DNA of 64,000 nt from Pseudogymnoascus destructans (Eukaryota > Ascomycota > Leotiomycetes > Thelebolales > Thelebolaceae). The position numbers and the translations under genes are program-made. Shown one piece after another: positions 22,947 to 35,369 of this stretch. The stretch covers positions 124,001 to 188,000 of the forward strand of contig NW_020167546.1 of NCBI RefSeq assembly GCF_001641265.1, read 5' to 3'. Numbering within the stretch: position 1 is the first letter of the stretch; each line of letters begins with the position of its first letter. Below the pieces are notes generated by a model, which ran no database searches, was not told where the DNA came from, and worked only from the letters and a program-made list of their open reading frames with translations.

Positions 22947-23349
22947 TGCTATAATGAACGATATGTATTCGAAGGTTTGAAGGAATGGAAAGGGGATGGA
23001 AAGAAAGGAGAAATATATAGCAGTGATAAAACAACAAGCCGAAGCTGTTGGAGTACCTTACAGGTGAAGGTGGTTGGTGCGAACATTGACGATTATGGTT
23101 GTTCCCAGGATTAGACGGCAAAGGACCGAGGCATAACTGACCAATAGAAACACAACGATTTCAAACTCACATGCCCCGCAAAGTCACGTGCATTACAACG
23201 TTTTGGGACGCGCTTTGGGTCGCGTCTCAGAAGGGCCATCAACCTCGAACTTATCGAAACAGTGAAATAACAACTTAAGAGCCAACAAATACATCACACT
23301 CCCCAGTCACCCGGTGTCTCACAAGGCTACCTAGCCTGCATAAACCACA
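22947..23349. promoter_or_regulatory. Bidirectional promoter region
   Basis: 403 bp between the divergent starts of the acyl-CoA dehydrogenase and Fta4-like genes. A CACGTG-like site (GTCACGTGC) lies near 23182. No other element can be named. Confidence 0.4.
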
Positions 23350-24123
23350 ATGTCCGCCGCTCCAGCTCCCACGATCCTCGACCTAAAACTCGCATTCCTG
23401 CGCTCTCAAATCCAAGCTCTCTCCGCCCCACTGAGAATCCCAGTGAACTACCAACCCCCCGATGAAGACCAAGCCATCCGCCAACGAGCCATAGATGACG
23501 CCCTCTTCCAGCTCAACGCCCGGATCCAAGAGCACGCCAAACTCGTCTATTCCGCGCCGGCACAGCGCCATGTCGCCGAGCAGGTGGACGCATTGTACTG
23601 GATGGCTGGCGAGCGCGACGTCAGCGGGGAGCTTGCGCGGGGTCAATTGGAGCTAGGGACAGATTTTGGTATGGATGCGCTGTGGACTGGAATAGGATTC
23701 GCCTTTTGCTAACAGTTCGCAGTGGCGGATGTCAATATCACGAGTCTCCCAGATGCGTGGGAGGATGAAGAGGAGGTTGCGCAGCGCCCAGAGGAAGCCC
23801 AGCGGTATGTGGAGTTAGCTGCGCACATCAAGGGGCTCAATGATAGGCGGACGGGGTTGAGAGAGAAGGTTGCAAGGTATAAAGCATTGAAGGGGGTGCT
23901 GGAACCGTTTGAGAACTCGAAGGAAGATGTTCAGGGGAACCTGTGCACGAGGGATGGGGAGGTGGAGGCTGAGTTGCAGAAGATGGGGATGCTGATGGCG
24001 CGGGTCAAGGGCAGGCTCGAGGGACTGGAAACGTCACAGAACCAGGGTGGTGAGGAGATGGACCTTGACTTCTTGGATCAGGAGAAGAAGGCGGATCTAC
24101 TTCTGAATGATATATTGCGGTAA
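23350..24123 (+). CDS. Fta4-like kinetochore subunit (Sim4/COMA, CENP-U type), 239 aa
   Basis: Exons 23350-23668 and 23723-24123 with a 54-nt intron containing a GCTAAC branch site; the junction restores DFVADVNITSLPD. The N-terminal part (ILDLKLAFLRSQIQALSAPL) and the block RHVAEQVDALYW match what I know of the Fta4/CENP-U family, inner kinetochore proteins that link centromeric nucleosomes to outer components. The C-terminal half is predicted coiled coil (Glu/Leu/Arg rich) and ends in an acidic DLDFLDQEKKADLLLNDILR tail. Family assignment is by pattern memory only. Confidence 0.6.
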
Positions 24124-25057
24124 TAGGCCATCCTTGATGCTGAAGTTTTCATATGACGAAAATCATCTGAAGATAATACTACGATACCCCATTCATTTTA
24201 TTTCATGGTAGATCTCAAGCAAGCGTGACCCTAAGCCTGATGCAAGGGCCGACTATATAGGCCCCCGTTGGGCGCGAGTATCCTCAAGCCAACAATGGCG
24301 GCGCTACCACACCCAGGCTGATGCGGGTGTTGTGTGCTGCGGTGGGCAACAGGCTTGTTGGGTGAAATGATGCTAGCGGTGTTGTCGCTACGATGCTGCC
24401 GTCGAGGCCCTGTCACCGTCGCTGGGTATGTCGCTGGGTATTCTTGCTATGTGTTCCAATTACCGAGAAATGCTGTCAATTTGTCAGGGGTTCGCTCAAT
24501 GATGGCGGGCTTTCGCATCATGCGCTGAGACTGGATGGGCTGGCCCTGCACCACTGGCAGGATGGATACCTGGGAACGCTGTACCATCGTCTTGCCAATT
24601 ATTGGCTTCATCGTTGCAGCAACGTGGGACATGTATGTCATTCATACTTCATACCCGCCTAGTCCTTCTTCACATGCCTCCTTTTGAACACTCGAAATCG
24701 CAAGCCACCATCGGGTCAGATATTTAGCCGCACTGTCAAATAGCAAATGAGATCCAATACGATTACAATTGATTGCCCCTTAAAAAAATAACTTAAATAG
24801 CTTAAATGAGATAACCACCACTTCCCATAGAGCTTTAGTATCAAGCTCAGCTAGGGTTAGCACAAAATAATCATAATAATCATGACTAACGTATTTCACA
24901 AGCGAACCGGTACTCGGTGGTTTGTCCACCTACTCGCTTCGCTCGTAAGGTGGCGTGGCGAAAGCGAGTTGGGTATGCGAAAGCAAGTTTGAGTATGCCA
25001 CGTCGCCTCATGAAAACCACTTCAATACTACCAATTCATGAACAATACTACCAATAT
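24124..25057. other. Intergenic leading into a transposon relic
   Basis: No gene seen. From about 24900 the sequence carries repeated GCGAAAGCGA-like and GCTTCGCTCG motifs that may be the degraded end of the transposon whose transposase starts at 25058. Confidence 0.4.
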
Positions 25058-25186
25058 GCCTCCAACCCATGGTTCTGAATATAAATCTCGCATTGCAGAA
25101 GCCGTGCAGTTCTTTTTAAAGCCTCCACAAGCCCATACAATCTCCTGGGTCGCTACAAAATTCGACATTAAGTAACTCTATGATGA

Positions 25187-26296
25187 TGTAATGGTGGGTG
25201 CACCAGATGTGAGAATCTAGCCACCCAAGGAAGGGATGATTTTACTAAGACAACACACTGTCTTAGGAAACAGAGCCAAAGGGTCGTAGCTTAGACTATT
25301 CCACAACGCAGCAATCAGGTGTGTGATGTAGTGAAGTGGTTTAGACAAGTTGTAACAAATGTTGAGTCTGAGAACTCGGGGGTAAGTCAGAGGTTAGCAC
25401 CTCACTGACTTTTCAGAAACAAAGAATAACAAGATCAATGCTTGGAAGCTTGTAAAAGACATAGAAGTATGTGCTAGTCGATTTACTGTATTGCCTGCTT
25501 GCCCTTTCTTAAGGAAAGGGCAATCCTATTTATGCCAAAGGAGTGTAGTTCTCTCATTTTCCATGACTTTCCATGACTAACCAGGCTTGGTAAATGTATT
25601 AGAAATCAAGTGCGACCCACAACTAGCTTGCTAATCATGTAGTGAACGTAAGAGAATCCCATAGAACCATCTCTTGGGTTCCTAGCCTATAGGAAGTGAA
25701 AAGGAGGTCCAAGGTCAGAGTACCTATAGATAAATTATGTCATAACTTAACCAATCTTGTGGGTAACTAAGGAGCGATGACGTGTAATGAATCATAGAGG
25801 GTTGTAGAAGCTTCTAGAGCTATCGTTCATGTTCCTAGGCCTCTAGTTGGTAGAGATATGCCATGTGGTAGTATTGGCCCACCCCCTTAAGGAGGAGATT
25901 TTCTTAATAACTTGTTCAATGAGTGTTCAAATGATATGCCGTGATGTATGTAGCATAAACAGATGTAGTAGAAGAGTTTGCAGCAATCGTTGAGTAGTAT
26001 TGCTTCTGTTGTTGGTGTGATAAGCCAAGATATGTATGGTGACTTGTAGGTTTGAGGAGGAGATTTCTAAGTTTGCTCTTGAGTTTGATAGCAAACTGAG
26101 TGCAACGAATGTCAGTATGACATGTAGCATAAACAGATGTAGTAGAAGAGTTTGCAGCAATCGTTGAGTAGTATTGCTCTTGTTGTTGGTGTGATAAGCC
26201 AAGATATCTATGGTGACTTGTAGGTTTGAGGAGCAGATTTCTAAGTTTGCTCTTGAGTTTGATAGCAAACTGAGTGCAACGAATGTCAGTATGACA
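25187..26296 (+). mobile_element. Solo LTR, 1110 bp, target duplication GATGA
   Basis: TGTAATGG at the left end and TATGACA at the right, flanked by GATGA at 25182-25186 and 26297-26301. The last 174 bp are tandemly duplicated (25949-26122 and 26123-26296). Without that it would be 936 bp, matching the 938-bp copy at 11336. Confidence 0.88.
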
Positions 26297-27240
26297 GATG
26301 ACACATATCGAAGTCGACATCTACAACGCCCAAGCCATATGGAGGACAAAACCGAGTATTGACTCCTGCACAAGATGCTGCCATTTGCCAATTTATATAT
26401 GACCAACTCGAGCGTAGTATTCCTGCAAATTGGAGTACGCTACTACAAGCTGTCGCAGACTTGCGACCAGGCAAAGAGCTGCCCTCTCGATGCTGGCTTC
26501 AACAGTTCCTTAAAGCCCACCCTGAATTCCACTCTATTCGTACGAAGGCATTAAATACTCAGCAAAAGCAAGCCCAGAATCAGTCAAATTTCGAGGACTT
26601 CTTTATGAAGTATAATGCGAGTATTACAAAATATACTGTAGACTGATAGCATCCAATCATGTAACCTGTCTCATCAAAGTTCCAGAGATTGTATGGCTTG
26701 ATATTATATTTTGTACCAGTCGGAGTAAAGCAGGTAAGTTAACTCTATTCTAAAGAGTTCAATACTAATGTACAAAGTGGATTGTAGATAATCCTGATAA
26801 TCGACTCTCTGTTACTGTCATCGAAGCTATAAATGCTATATGCACTTCCTGAGTGTATTATATTACCAGGAAAGCTTCATATGGAGTCATGGTATGATAA
26901 TCTTGAGCCTGACGCTCTTGTAATTGTTAATGACAGTGGATATACAAATGATGCAGTTGGAATTCAATATCTACACCACTTTATTCAACATTCAGCAGTG
27001 TACTCATCATGTAATGAGACTCGACTATTGATAGTTGACGATTCACATAAAACTGAGCAGTTTATCACAATAGCAGAAGAATACAATGTTATTCTATGTG
27101 CGCTTCCACCTCATACAACACATCTGCTTCAGCTGCTTGATGTTAAAGTTTTCCAACAGTGCAAGCACTTCCATCAAAAGGCTCTTGATAAAGCAGTCCG
27201 GAGTTTTGATTATGAGTATAAACTTCGAACATTCCTCTCT

Positions 27241-27788
27241 TGTCATGACACTCCTTCGATATTTCTGTCATGACCCTTCCATTCGCTTTAGTCTCTAGTA
27301 CTTATTTCACTATGTCATTCACTTCACCTGCTTTGCTCACTTTGCTCACTTCGCTTCACTTGCTGACCTAGATCAGCCCAAATGTTGACTACTGGCTTAG
27401 GCTCTCTTGTTATTGGCTCACTTCACTAGGGCTCACTTAGCTAGGGTTTGGTTAATTAGTGCCTTCGCTTATTTGGCACTAGGGATTTTTACTGTTGTAT
27501 AAGCACTTATTGCTCATGTCTCTTATTGATCTTTAGCTAGCAAATGATACACTACTTGGCCTTCTTGCAATTCCTCCTGCTTCGACTTACTTTGCATTCC
27601 CTTACTTCGAGTCGAACCACTTGGCCAACCTGTTAGTCTCAGCACTTGACCCCTGTGGTATAAAGTATATGCTTTGGAGCCTGAACTACTATATCTTGTC
27701 CTACTGCTTCGAGTATCGAAGTCTTCACATTATACTTCGGATACTTCTGCAGACTCAAAGGTCAGCCTCGGTTCGAACTGTCCTTACA
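27241..27788 (+). mobile_element. Solo LTR, 548 bp, target duplication TCTCT
   Basis: TGTCATGACA to GTCCTTACA, flanked by TCTCT at 27236-27240 and 27789-27793, inserted in the transposase relic. Low-complexity CTTCACTT/TTTGCTCAC runs occur inside. A short open frame at 27621 is not credible as a gene. Confidence 0.85.
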
Positions 27789-27866
27789 TCTCTGATCTAC
27801 CACATATTCGCAACCAGTCATTGACTGTAAAGACTATACAGTCAGGGTGGAGAGAAGCTGGACTTT

Positions 27867-27890
27867 TGTAAGGACAGTTCGAACCGAGGC
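27867..27890 (-). mobile_element. LTR fragment interrupted by the Gypsy element
   Basis: TGTAAGGACAGTTCGAACC is the inverted copy of the right end of the solo LTR at 27241-27788. It continues after the Gypsy element at 35674-35680 (TGACCTT) and then diverges. Confidence 0.6.
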
Positions 27891-28189
27891 TGTAAGGATG
27901 CCTCCTTACTCGGGGTAGTTACGGCCGTCACGTGGCGTCATCGAGACTCGGGGCCGTTACGGGTCAGTCGCGACTGACAGCCTTAGGCACATAACGTAAG
28001 GAAGCCTTAGGCAAACAGGGAGCTAGCTGAGTCGGAGCGGTTTCGGGTATTTTAAGGGAACAGTCATACAGGGTTACACCTTCATCTTTTTTGTATCCTT
28101 CGTAGTAGACCTATAGGATTGCACCGACTCATATCCGACTCGCACTCCCATATGCCACTTCTCGTGATACGGTGCCCTGCGTCCTTACA
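27891..28189 (+). repeat. Left LTR, 299 bp
   Basis: TGTAAGGATGCC to GTCCTTACA. I could find no difference from the right LTR when reading them side by side. Confidence 0.93.
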
Positions 28190-28477
28190 TTATACAAAAA
28201 AGATCACGCCTGCCGGGGACGGCCGTACTCAAAGAATATCCCACACTGGAACGACTCAGGAGAACTACCGTTACACCACCGACCGCGACTCGGAAACTGC
28301 GACGGAGCTGAGACCTGACGACTTCAAATAGCCGTGACCCCAGAGAACTCACGGACGACCAGTGGATCAGGGTTTGATCCTGCAGAGCAAGCTGGTAAAG
28401 TCGTCGACGCGTTGGCGCCGAATAGGATACGAGATCCTTAAGAACCCCCTCAAGCACAGAGGTAATTGTGAACAAGA

Positions 28478-29808
28478 GTGTTGATAGCTACGAGCTACCG
28501 GAAGTCAAACTCTTTCGTATCGACACCGATACACCCCCGAACCAACATGAGGAAAATGACCTCAAACATTCCCCAAGACAATGATTGTCAACCGTCACGA
28601 ATGTCAACGAGACAAACCACTGCTGCAGCTGGGACTGCTGCACCCACCGAAGACATACCGGATCGAATGGCAAACCTCGAGATCCAGATGCAGGAGATCA
28701 AGGAAATGATAGCCAACCTAGCGGCAACCCAGACCAGGATCCCGTCCACGCCACCGGTGGACACCGTCGAAGTTGAGAAGCGACGAACTTCCCCTATGCG
28801 AAACACCCCCGAGACAGTTCAGTTGCCGCCTCTTCGAAACACTCGTTCTCCATCGATTCCGAGGATGTATTCCGAAGACCCTCCGAATCGCTACAAGAAA
28901 TCCACCATCTCTGAGAAGATTACGCCGCTCAGCGATGGGATAGAACATACCTTTATGCAATGGAGCGCGTCCATTCGGGACCGCCTCGTAGTCAATGAGG
29001 ATAACTCCCTACCGACGTCTCGAGAAGAGCGTTGATATGGGGGACTACGACTGGCCTGGCAAAGAAATACCTCGAACCCCAATACCTATCCGCGACACAC
29101 GGGTTTCGGAGTGCCGACGAGATGATGGACCTGTTGGGTTCATATTACCTCACTGGCAACGAAACGGAACAGGCCCGGAACCTCTTCGACGACCTCCAAA
29201 TGGGAGAGAAAGGACATACAAACGAGACTTTCTCAGAGTTCAAAGCTCGCTTCCAAAGTGCAGCTATTACAGGACAGGTCACCGAGTCAGAATGGTTTCG
29301 GTACATGTGGAACAAGTTGACCCCTCAATTCCGTAGCCGCGTGGCGGTTATCAAAAGTCAATGGAAGGGAGACTACCACACCATGGTCCGAGAACTCACC
29401 GCCTTCGATCAGGAGCGGCGCCGGAACAACGAGTTGAGCTTCCCGTCCAAGAGCGGCGAGTCGAGCTCCCGAGGACCCGCCCGCCTGAGCTCATCCAGGT
29501 TCACGCCCGTGGACCCCGGAAAGGCCCAGCCACTGAGGCAGACAAGAAGCCCTCTGGTTTCCTTCCAGAGGACTCCTTTCACAGCCACCGCCCCCAAGCC
29601 GGACATTACAGGCCGCGTGCGGACCGCCGTGCCGGCTACGTCCGGAAACTGTTTCAAGTGCGGCAAGCCGGGCCATTTCCAAGACAAATGCCCGCTCAAC
29701 CCCACCGTCAAGGAGATTGACCGCGAAGCCCCTGAGGACGAAGATAATTGGGAGGAAGCAGTCGCCCACCAGTCGGATGCGTCCCTGGAGGAAAACGACG
29801 AGGCCTAG
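28478..29808 (+). pseudogene. gag: gag, frameshifted
   Basis: The N-terminal part (28478-29035) and the C-terminal part (from about 29023, read from 29032) are in different frames. The break near 28998-29035 fits loss of a single base. The C-terminal part has capsid-like helices (ALIWGTTTGLAKKYL region) and a CCHC zinc knuckle (CFKCGKPGHFQDKC) near 29650-29690 that binds RNA. It ends at a TAG at 29806. Confidence 0.85.
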
Positions 29809-32800
29809 GGAAAGGCTCCTTCCTAGGTCTACGCAAATGTGATTTGCAAGGACTGGATTTACGAGAGCTCTTGGGAGGCTCCCAATTTCTCGTTGATACA
29901 ACCCTGAGTATGAACGGACTCGGGGTGCAAACGAAGTCACTCGCAGACACAGGAGCAAATGGCTACCTCGTCATTAATAAGCCTTTCGCGCAACGGTTGT
30001 CGAAAGCGCTTCAGAGCCCTATACGGAAACTGCCCTACTCTGTACCCATACGTGGATTTCAGCGAAATATCCAAAGCTACGTATCGGAGTATATTCGGTT
30101 ACACTTGACAGTCGAAGGACGCCGAATATATAACTGCCCCTTGGTGCTCCTAAATCTCGGAGCGCAAGATGTGATAATTGGGAAGAAGCTTTTTAGCCGC
30201 TTCCGAATCCTACTCGACTCTGCAAAGAGCCGGCTAGTATGGCCAAAGGAGTACCCGCCTACTCCTAGCTGGAGCAAAGAGATCACCTTGCCCTACCACT
30301 CGCGTGAACTGTCTATACGCCACCCCGCCCATCAATCGGATGCGAACCGGCGGGACGATGCCATCGACCATGACGACAGACGACGTGAGGGCGGACGCTC
30401 GATACCAATGAAAGTGATAACGGCCCATCGTGACGCTATTATGATCACCCCACCGAGCTCGGTGCGAGACGAGGGAACGACCCACCCGCACCCCAAAACC
30501 CCAAGGACACGAGCCTCGCCCGTGGAAACCTATAAAGACAGACCCTTAGGGCAAGTGGAGGCGAAACCTCCAAGAAACGGACCATCCGCATATGAGAGAA
30601 AGAATCATGGGAGGAGCGGAGTCTTCTCTCTTTCCCGACGCCAGACCCTGGTACGCAGCTTCACGCCGGTCCAAATTTGCGAGATTGGCGCAAACGCTTT
30701 CCACTATGAGATGATGCGAAGCGACTCCGAGTTCTTTACGACAAGCATCTACGAGATCGAGAGAGGGAAGCGGCCGAGGACGAGGAAACGCTCCGCCTCA
30801 TTCGGGACAAGCTTCCGCATATGCACCGCAACTATTCCGATGTCTTCTCGAAGTCGGAATCTGATCAGCTTCCCCCGCATCGCATATACGATCACAAGAT
30901 ACAACTAGAAGCCCCTTTACCAAATGCCTTTTCGCCACTATACTGACAAAGCACCGAAGAGCTTAAGGCGACTAAGCAATACCTATTAGAGAACCTCGAG
31001 AAGGGCTTTATAGTCAATAGCAATAGCCCGTTTGCCTCCCCTATACTGTTCGTGAAGAAGGCAGATGGCAAACTGAGATTTTGTATCGACTACCGGAAGT
31101 TGAACGGACTTACCCGTAACGACCCCTACCCTATCCCGCGTATCGACGAACTACTAGGACGGGTGTCGAAAGCAAAAATCTTCACGAAGCTAGACATTAG
31201 GCAAGCCTTCCATCGTATACGAATGGACCCCGACTCCGAGGAGTACACGACCTTCCGGACTCGGTATGGATCCTACAAATGCAAAGTGCTGCCGTTTGGC
31301 CTAATGAACGGCCCCGCAACCTATCAGAGGTATATGAACGACGTTCTTATGCAATACTTGGACGACTTCTGTACTGCCTACCTAGACGACATCCTAATCT
31401 ACTCCGAGGACCCCGCGGAACACATGGACCACGTACATAAGGTCCTCCAACGGCTTCGAGAAGCAGGACTACAAGCCGACATTAAGAAATGCGAGTTCAA
31501 CGTAACCCGGACAAAGTATTTAGGCTATATCCTGACTACTACCGGTGTCGAAGCGGATCCCGAGAAGATCGAACCCCTCCGGAATTGGATCCGGCCAACA
31601 ACTGTCACAGGCGTGAAGTCTTACCTTGGATTCTGCGGCTTCTACCGCCAATTTATCAGAAATTTCGGGAAAATAGCCAAGCCTCTCACCACTATCACCA
31701 GCCCCTCAGAACCGTTCCTGTGGACTGACGAATGTGAGAACGCTTTTGAAGAAATGCGCCGACAGCTTTTAGCCGTGCAGGCGCTCCACCACTTCAACCC
31801 CGAATTGCCTACGAAGCTGGAAACAGACTCTTCTGATGGAGTCGTAGCCGGTGTCCTTTCTCAGGAACACCCCGACAAGCGATGGTATCCTGTAAGCTTC
31901 TACAGTCACATCCTATCTGGGCATGAGATCAATTGGGAGATCCACGACAAGGAACTGTTCGCCATCGTCAAAGCGTTCGCAAAATGGAGGCCAGAATTAG
32001 CATCGGTACGCCACCGAATCGACGTCTATACAGATCACCGATCGCTGGAATACTTCATGTCAACGAAGGTTCTCACGGCGAAGCAGGTTCGGTGGATGGA
32101 GCTACTCTCCGACTTCAATTTTTCTATTGCGTATACTGCTGGCAAGAACAATCAGAAGGCAGATATACTGAGCCGAAGAGAGCAAGACCTGATTACGCAA
32201 CAGAAGGTCAAACTCGACAGCCGTGCGAGGGTGCTGTTAGGCCCAGCCCGACTACACTCCCGAATCAGTGCCGAATTAGCACAAACGTACGTGGCCTCGA
32301 TCAATGCGATGGACGCCCCGAACACCCAGGTCCCCTTTGACCTGATAGAAGCGCTCTGCGCGGAGAATAGGAGGTCGTTCACCGACACTCGCGCGAAAGA
32401 CCCCCTACCTAACGGGTTTACAATGAAGGACCAACTCTTGCTATACAAAGGTCGACTGTGCGTAAACCGGCACACCGAGTTATGTACGAAACTCATACGG
32501 GAAGCACACGATCAAGTATCAGTAGCCCACCCTAGTGGCAGGAAAACTTATCAGTTACTCGCCCCGAAGTATCATTGGGTCGGAATGGAAGCGGATTGCC
32601 TCCGATATGTGCGCAACTGCGTGACGTGCCGACTTTCTCACACTAGCGTGACGAAGCAGCAAGGCTTCTTACACCCCCTACCGGTACCCGAATACCCCAT
32701 GCAACACCTAACGATGGACTTTAAGGAATTCCCAAAGGATAAACACGGATTCGACAGCATCCTTGTGTTCATGGACCGACTCGGTAAGGGTTCGGTGTCC

Positions 32801-33904
32801 ATACCGTGTCATAAGACCACCGATGCCCGCCAAATGGCGCAGCTATTCATCGAATGGATATATCGATTCGGACACACCCCGGAGTCGATCATTAGTGATC
32901 GCGGACCCCAATTCATATCAGCTTTCTGGCGAGAGTTCTGCCGAATCATAGGGGTCAAGATTAAGCTGTCGACAGCCTATCACAAGCAGACCGACGGGCA
33001 GACGGAAATCATGAATCGGTATATCGATCAGAGACTGAGGCCCTTCGTATCACATTACCAGGATAACTGGAGCGAGCTCATTCCCATCATGGATCGGGTG
33101 CAAATGACCCTTCCCCATGCCTCGATCGGAATGACCCCCTACCGACTCAAGTACGGAACTGATCCGCGCACCAGTTGGGACTGGGAAACCCCGAAAGCCA
33201 CGACCCCTAGGGAAGTCATGAACCAGAAGGAAGCCAAAGCAGTAGCAAACCGCATGCACTCCGCATGGATTTACGCAAAGGAGAACATGGCCAAAGCACA
33301 AGAGGATATGTCTAAATACGCGAATCGACGCCGACGAGCCATTGACTGGGACGTAGGAGACAAGGTTTACCTATCGACCAAGAATCTGAAAAATCACCGC
33401 CCTAGCCGTAAGCTGGGGCAACAATGGGTCGGACCCTATACGGTACTGTAACAAATCGGACACGCCTTCCGACTAGACCTACCGAAGGGTTCCCAAATAC
33501 ACGATGTCTTCTCTCCAGACGTACTCATCAAGGCTCCGAATAACCCGCTGCCCGGTCAAGCAGCGCCTGAGCCAAGCAGCAAAGTCGTAGACGGCCTAGA
33601 GGAGTGGGAGGTCGAAAAGATCCTCGCCGTAAGGATCCGGCGAAAACAACTTCAATACCAGGTATCCTGGGTCGGATACGATCCGGACCCGGAATGGTAC
33701 CCCGCCTCAAACTTTAAGAACTCCCCCTACAAAATCCGGGAGTTCCACGCGGAGTACCCAAACCTGCCAGGACCGCCGCAGGACCTACCCGGCTGGATCA
33801 CGGAATGGGAGACAGGCAAACCAAGCTACGATCACGAGAGGCACGGCAAAGCAGAGGAAAACAGCGTCGTTGCCACCTACGACACTAAACTAAACACCCT
33901 CTAA
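29748..33904 (+). pseudogene. pol: pol with C-terminal chromodomain, disabled
   Basis: The protease has LADTGANGYLVI near 29943-29980, in the -1 frame relative to gag with about 60 bp overlap. A second frame change lies near 30745, and a TGA stop at 30944 precedes the reverse transcriptase. In the 31052-33451 frame: RT with YLDDILIYSED, RNase H (TDSSDGVVAGVLS), an HHCC zinc finger (CVTCRLSH) and an integrase core (MDFKEF, then ISDRGPQF). A TAA at 33449 cuts off the chromodomain (WEVEKILAVRIRRKQ to EWYPASNF), which in chromoviruses targets integration to modified histones. Intact domains plus several stops imply a copy unable to move by itself. Confidence 0.9.
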
Positions 33905-34075
33905 GCCAGGGCACCCTCAGAGCCGTAGCCCTTGCGGAAGCCACCCTTCCCAAACGTCTCACCGGCGTCGCAACAAGCGGCTACCACCATGAGAGACGAA
34001 GGGTCGAAGTGACCCCACGCGAAAGACCACGCCCGAGTTCCCTCCGACACAGGGCCTATCACCCAAGGTCGACGG

Positions 34076-34805
34076 TCACCCCCTCCTCCGCCACCTCCTC
34101 CGCCCCCTCTTCCTCTTCTTCCCCCCACCACTGCCCACCTTCGCCGCCGCGGCGAGGACGTCGGGGATCCTCTCCACCAACTCCCCCACCGCATCCACCG
34201 CAGAAGCCACCCCATCAAGGGCAGCGATCTCCTTCTCCTGGTTCACCAGGATCAGGGCCGATTTCTGGCCCACGACGGCCACGGCCTGGCGGACCCGCTA
34301 CGGTCGTCAGCGCGAGAACCAAAAACACACAAGGGAAACGGAAAACTTACCTCCAGGCCGTCCTCGACGGCGGCGCGGAGGGCGCAACTCTCCATATAGG
34401 CTGAAAGCTCGGCCGGGGAGCGGAACTTCAGCATATTGGCGGTGGCCAATGTAACCACACGCCCAATCTCCGCCGCAGCGGCCTTGATGGCGGCGGGGAC
34501 GGGAGGGGTTGCTGCCTCGGCAGCCAGGAGCTTCTGGTACTCCGGGCCAGCAAACCAGGAGATCTATCTCCAGAGGTCAGCGACGAGGCAGACAGACAAA
34601 CCACAAAACCGAAAACCAAACGAGAACCCACCGGAACACACGTTGCGTGTTGGGCCACGCAGCGCTCACACTTGGAGCTTTCCAAGCTCCACACACACGA
34701 GACGGCGGGATCTCCGTCCTTCTTGCGCCCTTTGGCACGCACGCAGCGCATACACTGCTGGCGGAAAGCCACAGTGAGGGCGCCGGGAGGAGGGGGAACC
34801 GGCAT
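34076..34805 (-). CDS. Antisense spliced gene inside the Gypsy element, 202 aa
   Basis: Exons 34805-34632, 34563-34351 and 34297-34076 (58, 71 and 74 codons), all phase 0. Introns of 68 and 53 nt have clear GT-AG ends. The start MPVPPPPGALTVAF is followed by a Cys array (CMRCVRAKG, then CERCVAQHATC) that could bind zinc. A predicted helical middle (AAIKAAAAEIGRVV) and a Lys/Arg-rich C-terminus (KKRKRGRRRWRRRG) suggest a nuclear or nucleic-acid-binding protein. Two further introns appear upstream in the 5' region (about 34975-34820). It lies between pol and the 3' LTR on the opposite strand to pol. Function unknown; I do not know whether all copies of the family carry it. Confidence 0.6.
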
Positions 34806-34974
34806 CTTCAAATTGGAAATCTGCGATTTCCCGTCAGCCCAACCCAAGTTATCACCACCGCGCCAGCGCGGTTCCGTCACCTACCAAATCGTTCGTTGTG
34901 TTTTTGTATCTAAAAACAACCTGTTAGCATCCAGCTGTACCATCGGAAGGGCCACTTACCTGTCTCGGGAGGGG

Positions 34975-35369
34975 GTCAGCGTCGTTGTTGTGAAGAAAAC
35001 AACAAGTTGTGGGCGAAGCTCGAATTCATATTCTGGCTTATAACAAAGCCGTCCGAATCGGGTTAGCGCGAAATTTCCCCCTTACATCGAAATTCTATGT
35101 CGACACATACCGCGCGGACCCTATTCGATACCAATACGGACCCTCGCAACACTAATCGCCGCGTACACAACAAGGACGCGACTTTGCGCAAACGGATTCA
35201 GACCACTTCTAGTGCCTATACGGCCGCCTACCATCAGCCTTCTGGACAAACAAAGGGCATTCTAGTCTTGGCGCCCGCACCTCACCCACCAACCCAAACA
35301 AGGGCTCGTCGCGGCAGCTACTCGGCTTGCGTGCTTTGAGGACAAAGCACCTTCTCAAGGCGGGGGTAG
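34975..35369. other. Gypsy 3' noncoding segment
   Basis: Between the antisense gene and the right LTR. A short purine-rich tract (CTTCTCAAGGCGGGGGTAG) just before the LTR at 35351-35369 would serve as polypurine tract. No gene seen. Confidence 0.45.

Larger units (their letters stand above)
25058..27866 (+). pseudogene. pogo/Fot1-type transposase relic split by two LTR insertions
   Basis: The reading starts MPPTHGSEYKSRIAEAVQFF at 25058. It is interrupted by an LTR at 25187-26296 and resumes TYRSRHLQRP at about 26302. A CENP-B-type helix-turn-helix region (LTPAQDAAICQFIYDQ) follows, then decayed sequence near 26650-26830. The DDE core is partly readable (LLIVDDSHKTEQF, then PPHTTHLLQLLDVKVF). 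A second LTR at 27241-27788 splits it again, after which RNQSLTVKTIQSGWREAGL closes the relic. Removing the insertions and one target-site copy restores collinearity at both points. There are several stops (a TAA before the first insertion) and frameshifts, so it is inactive. Confidence 0.8.
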
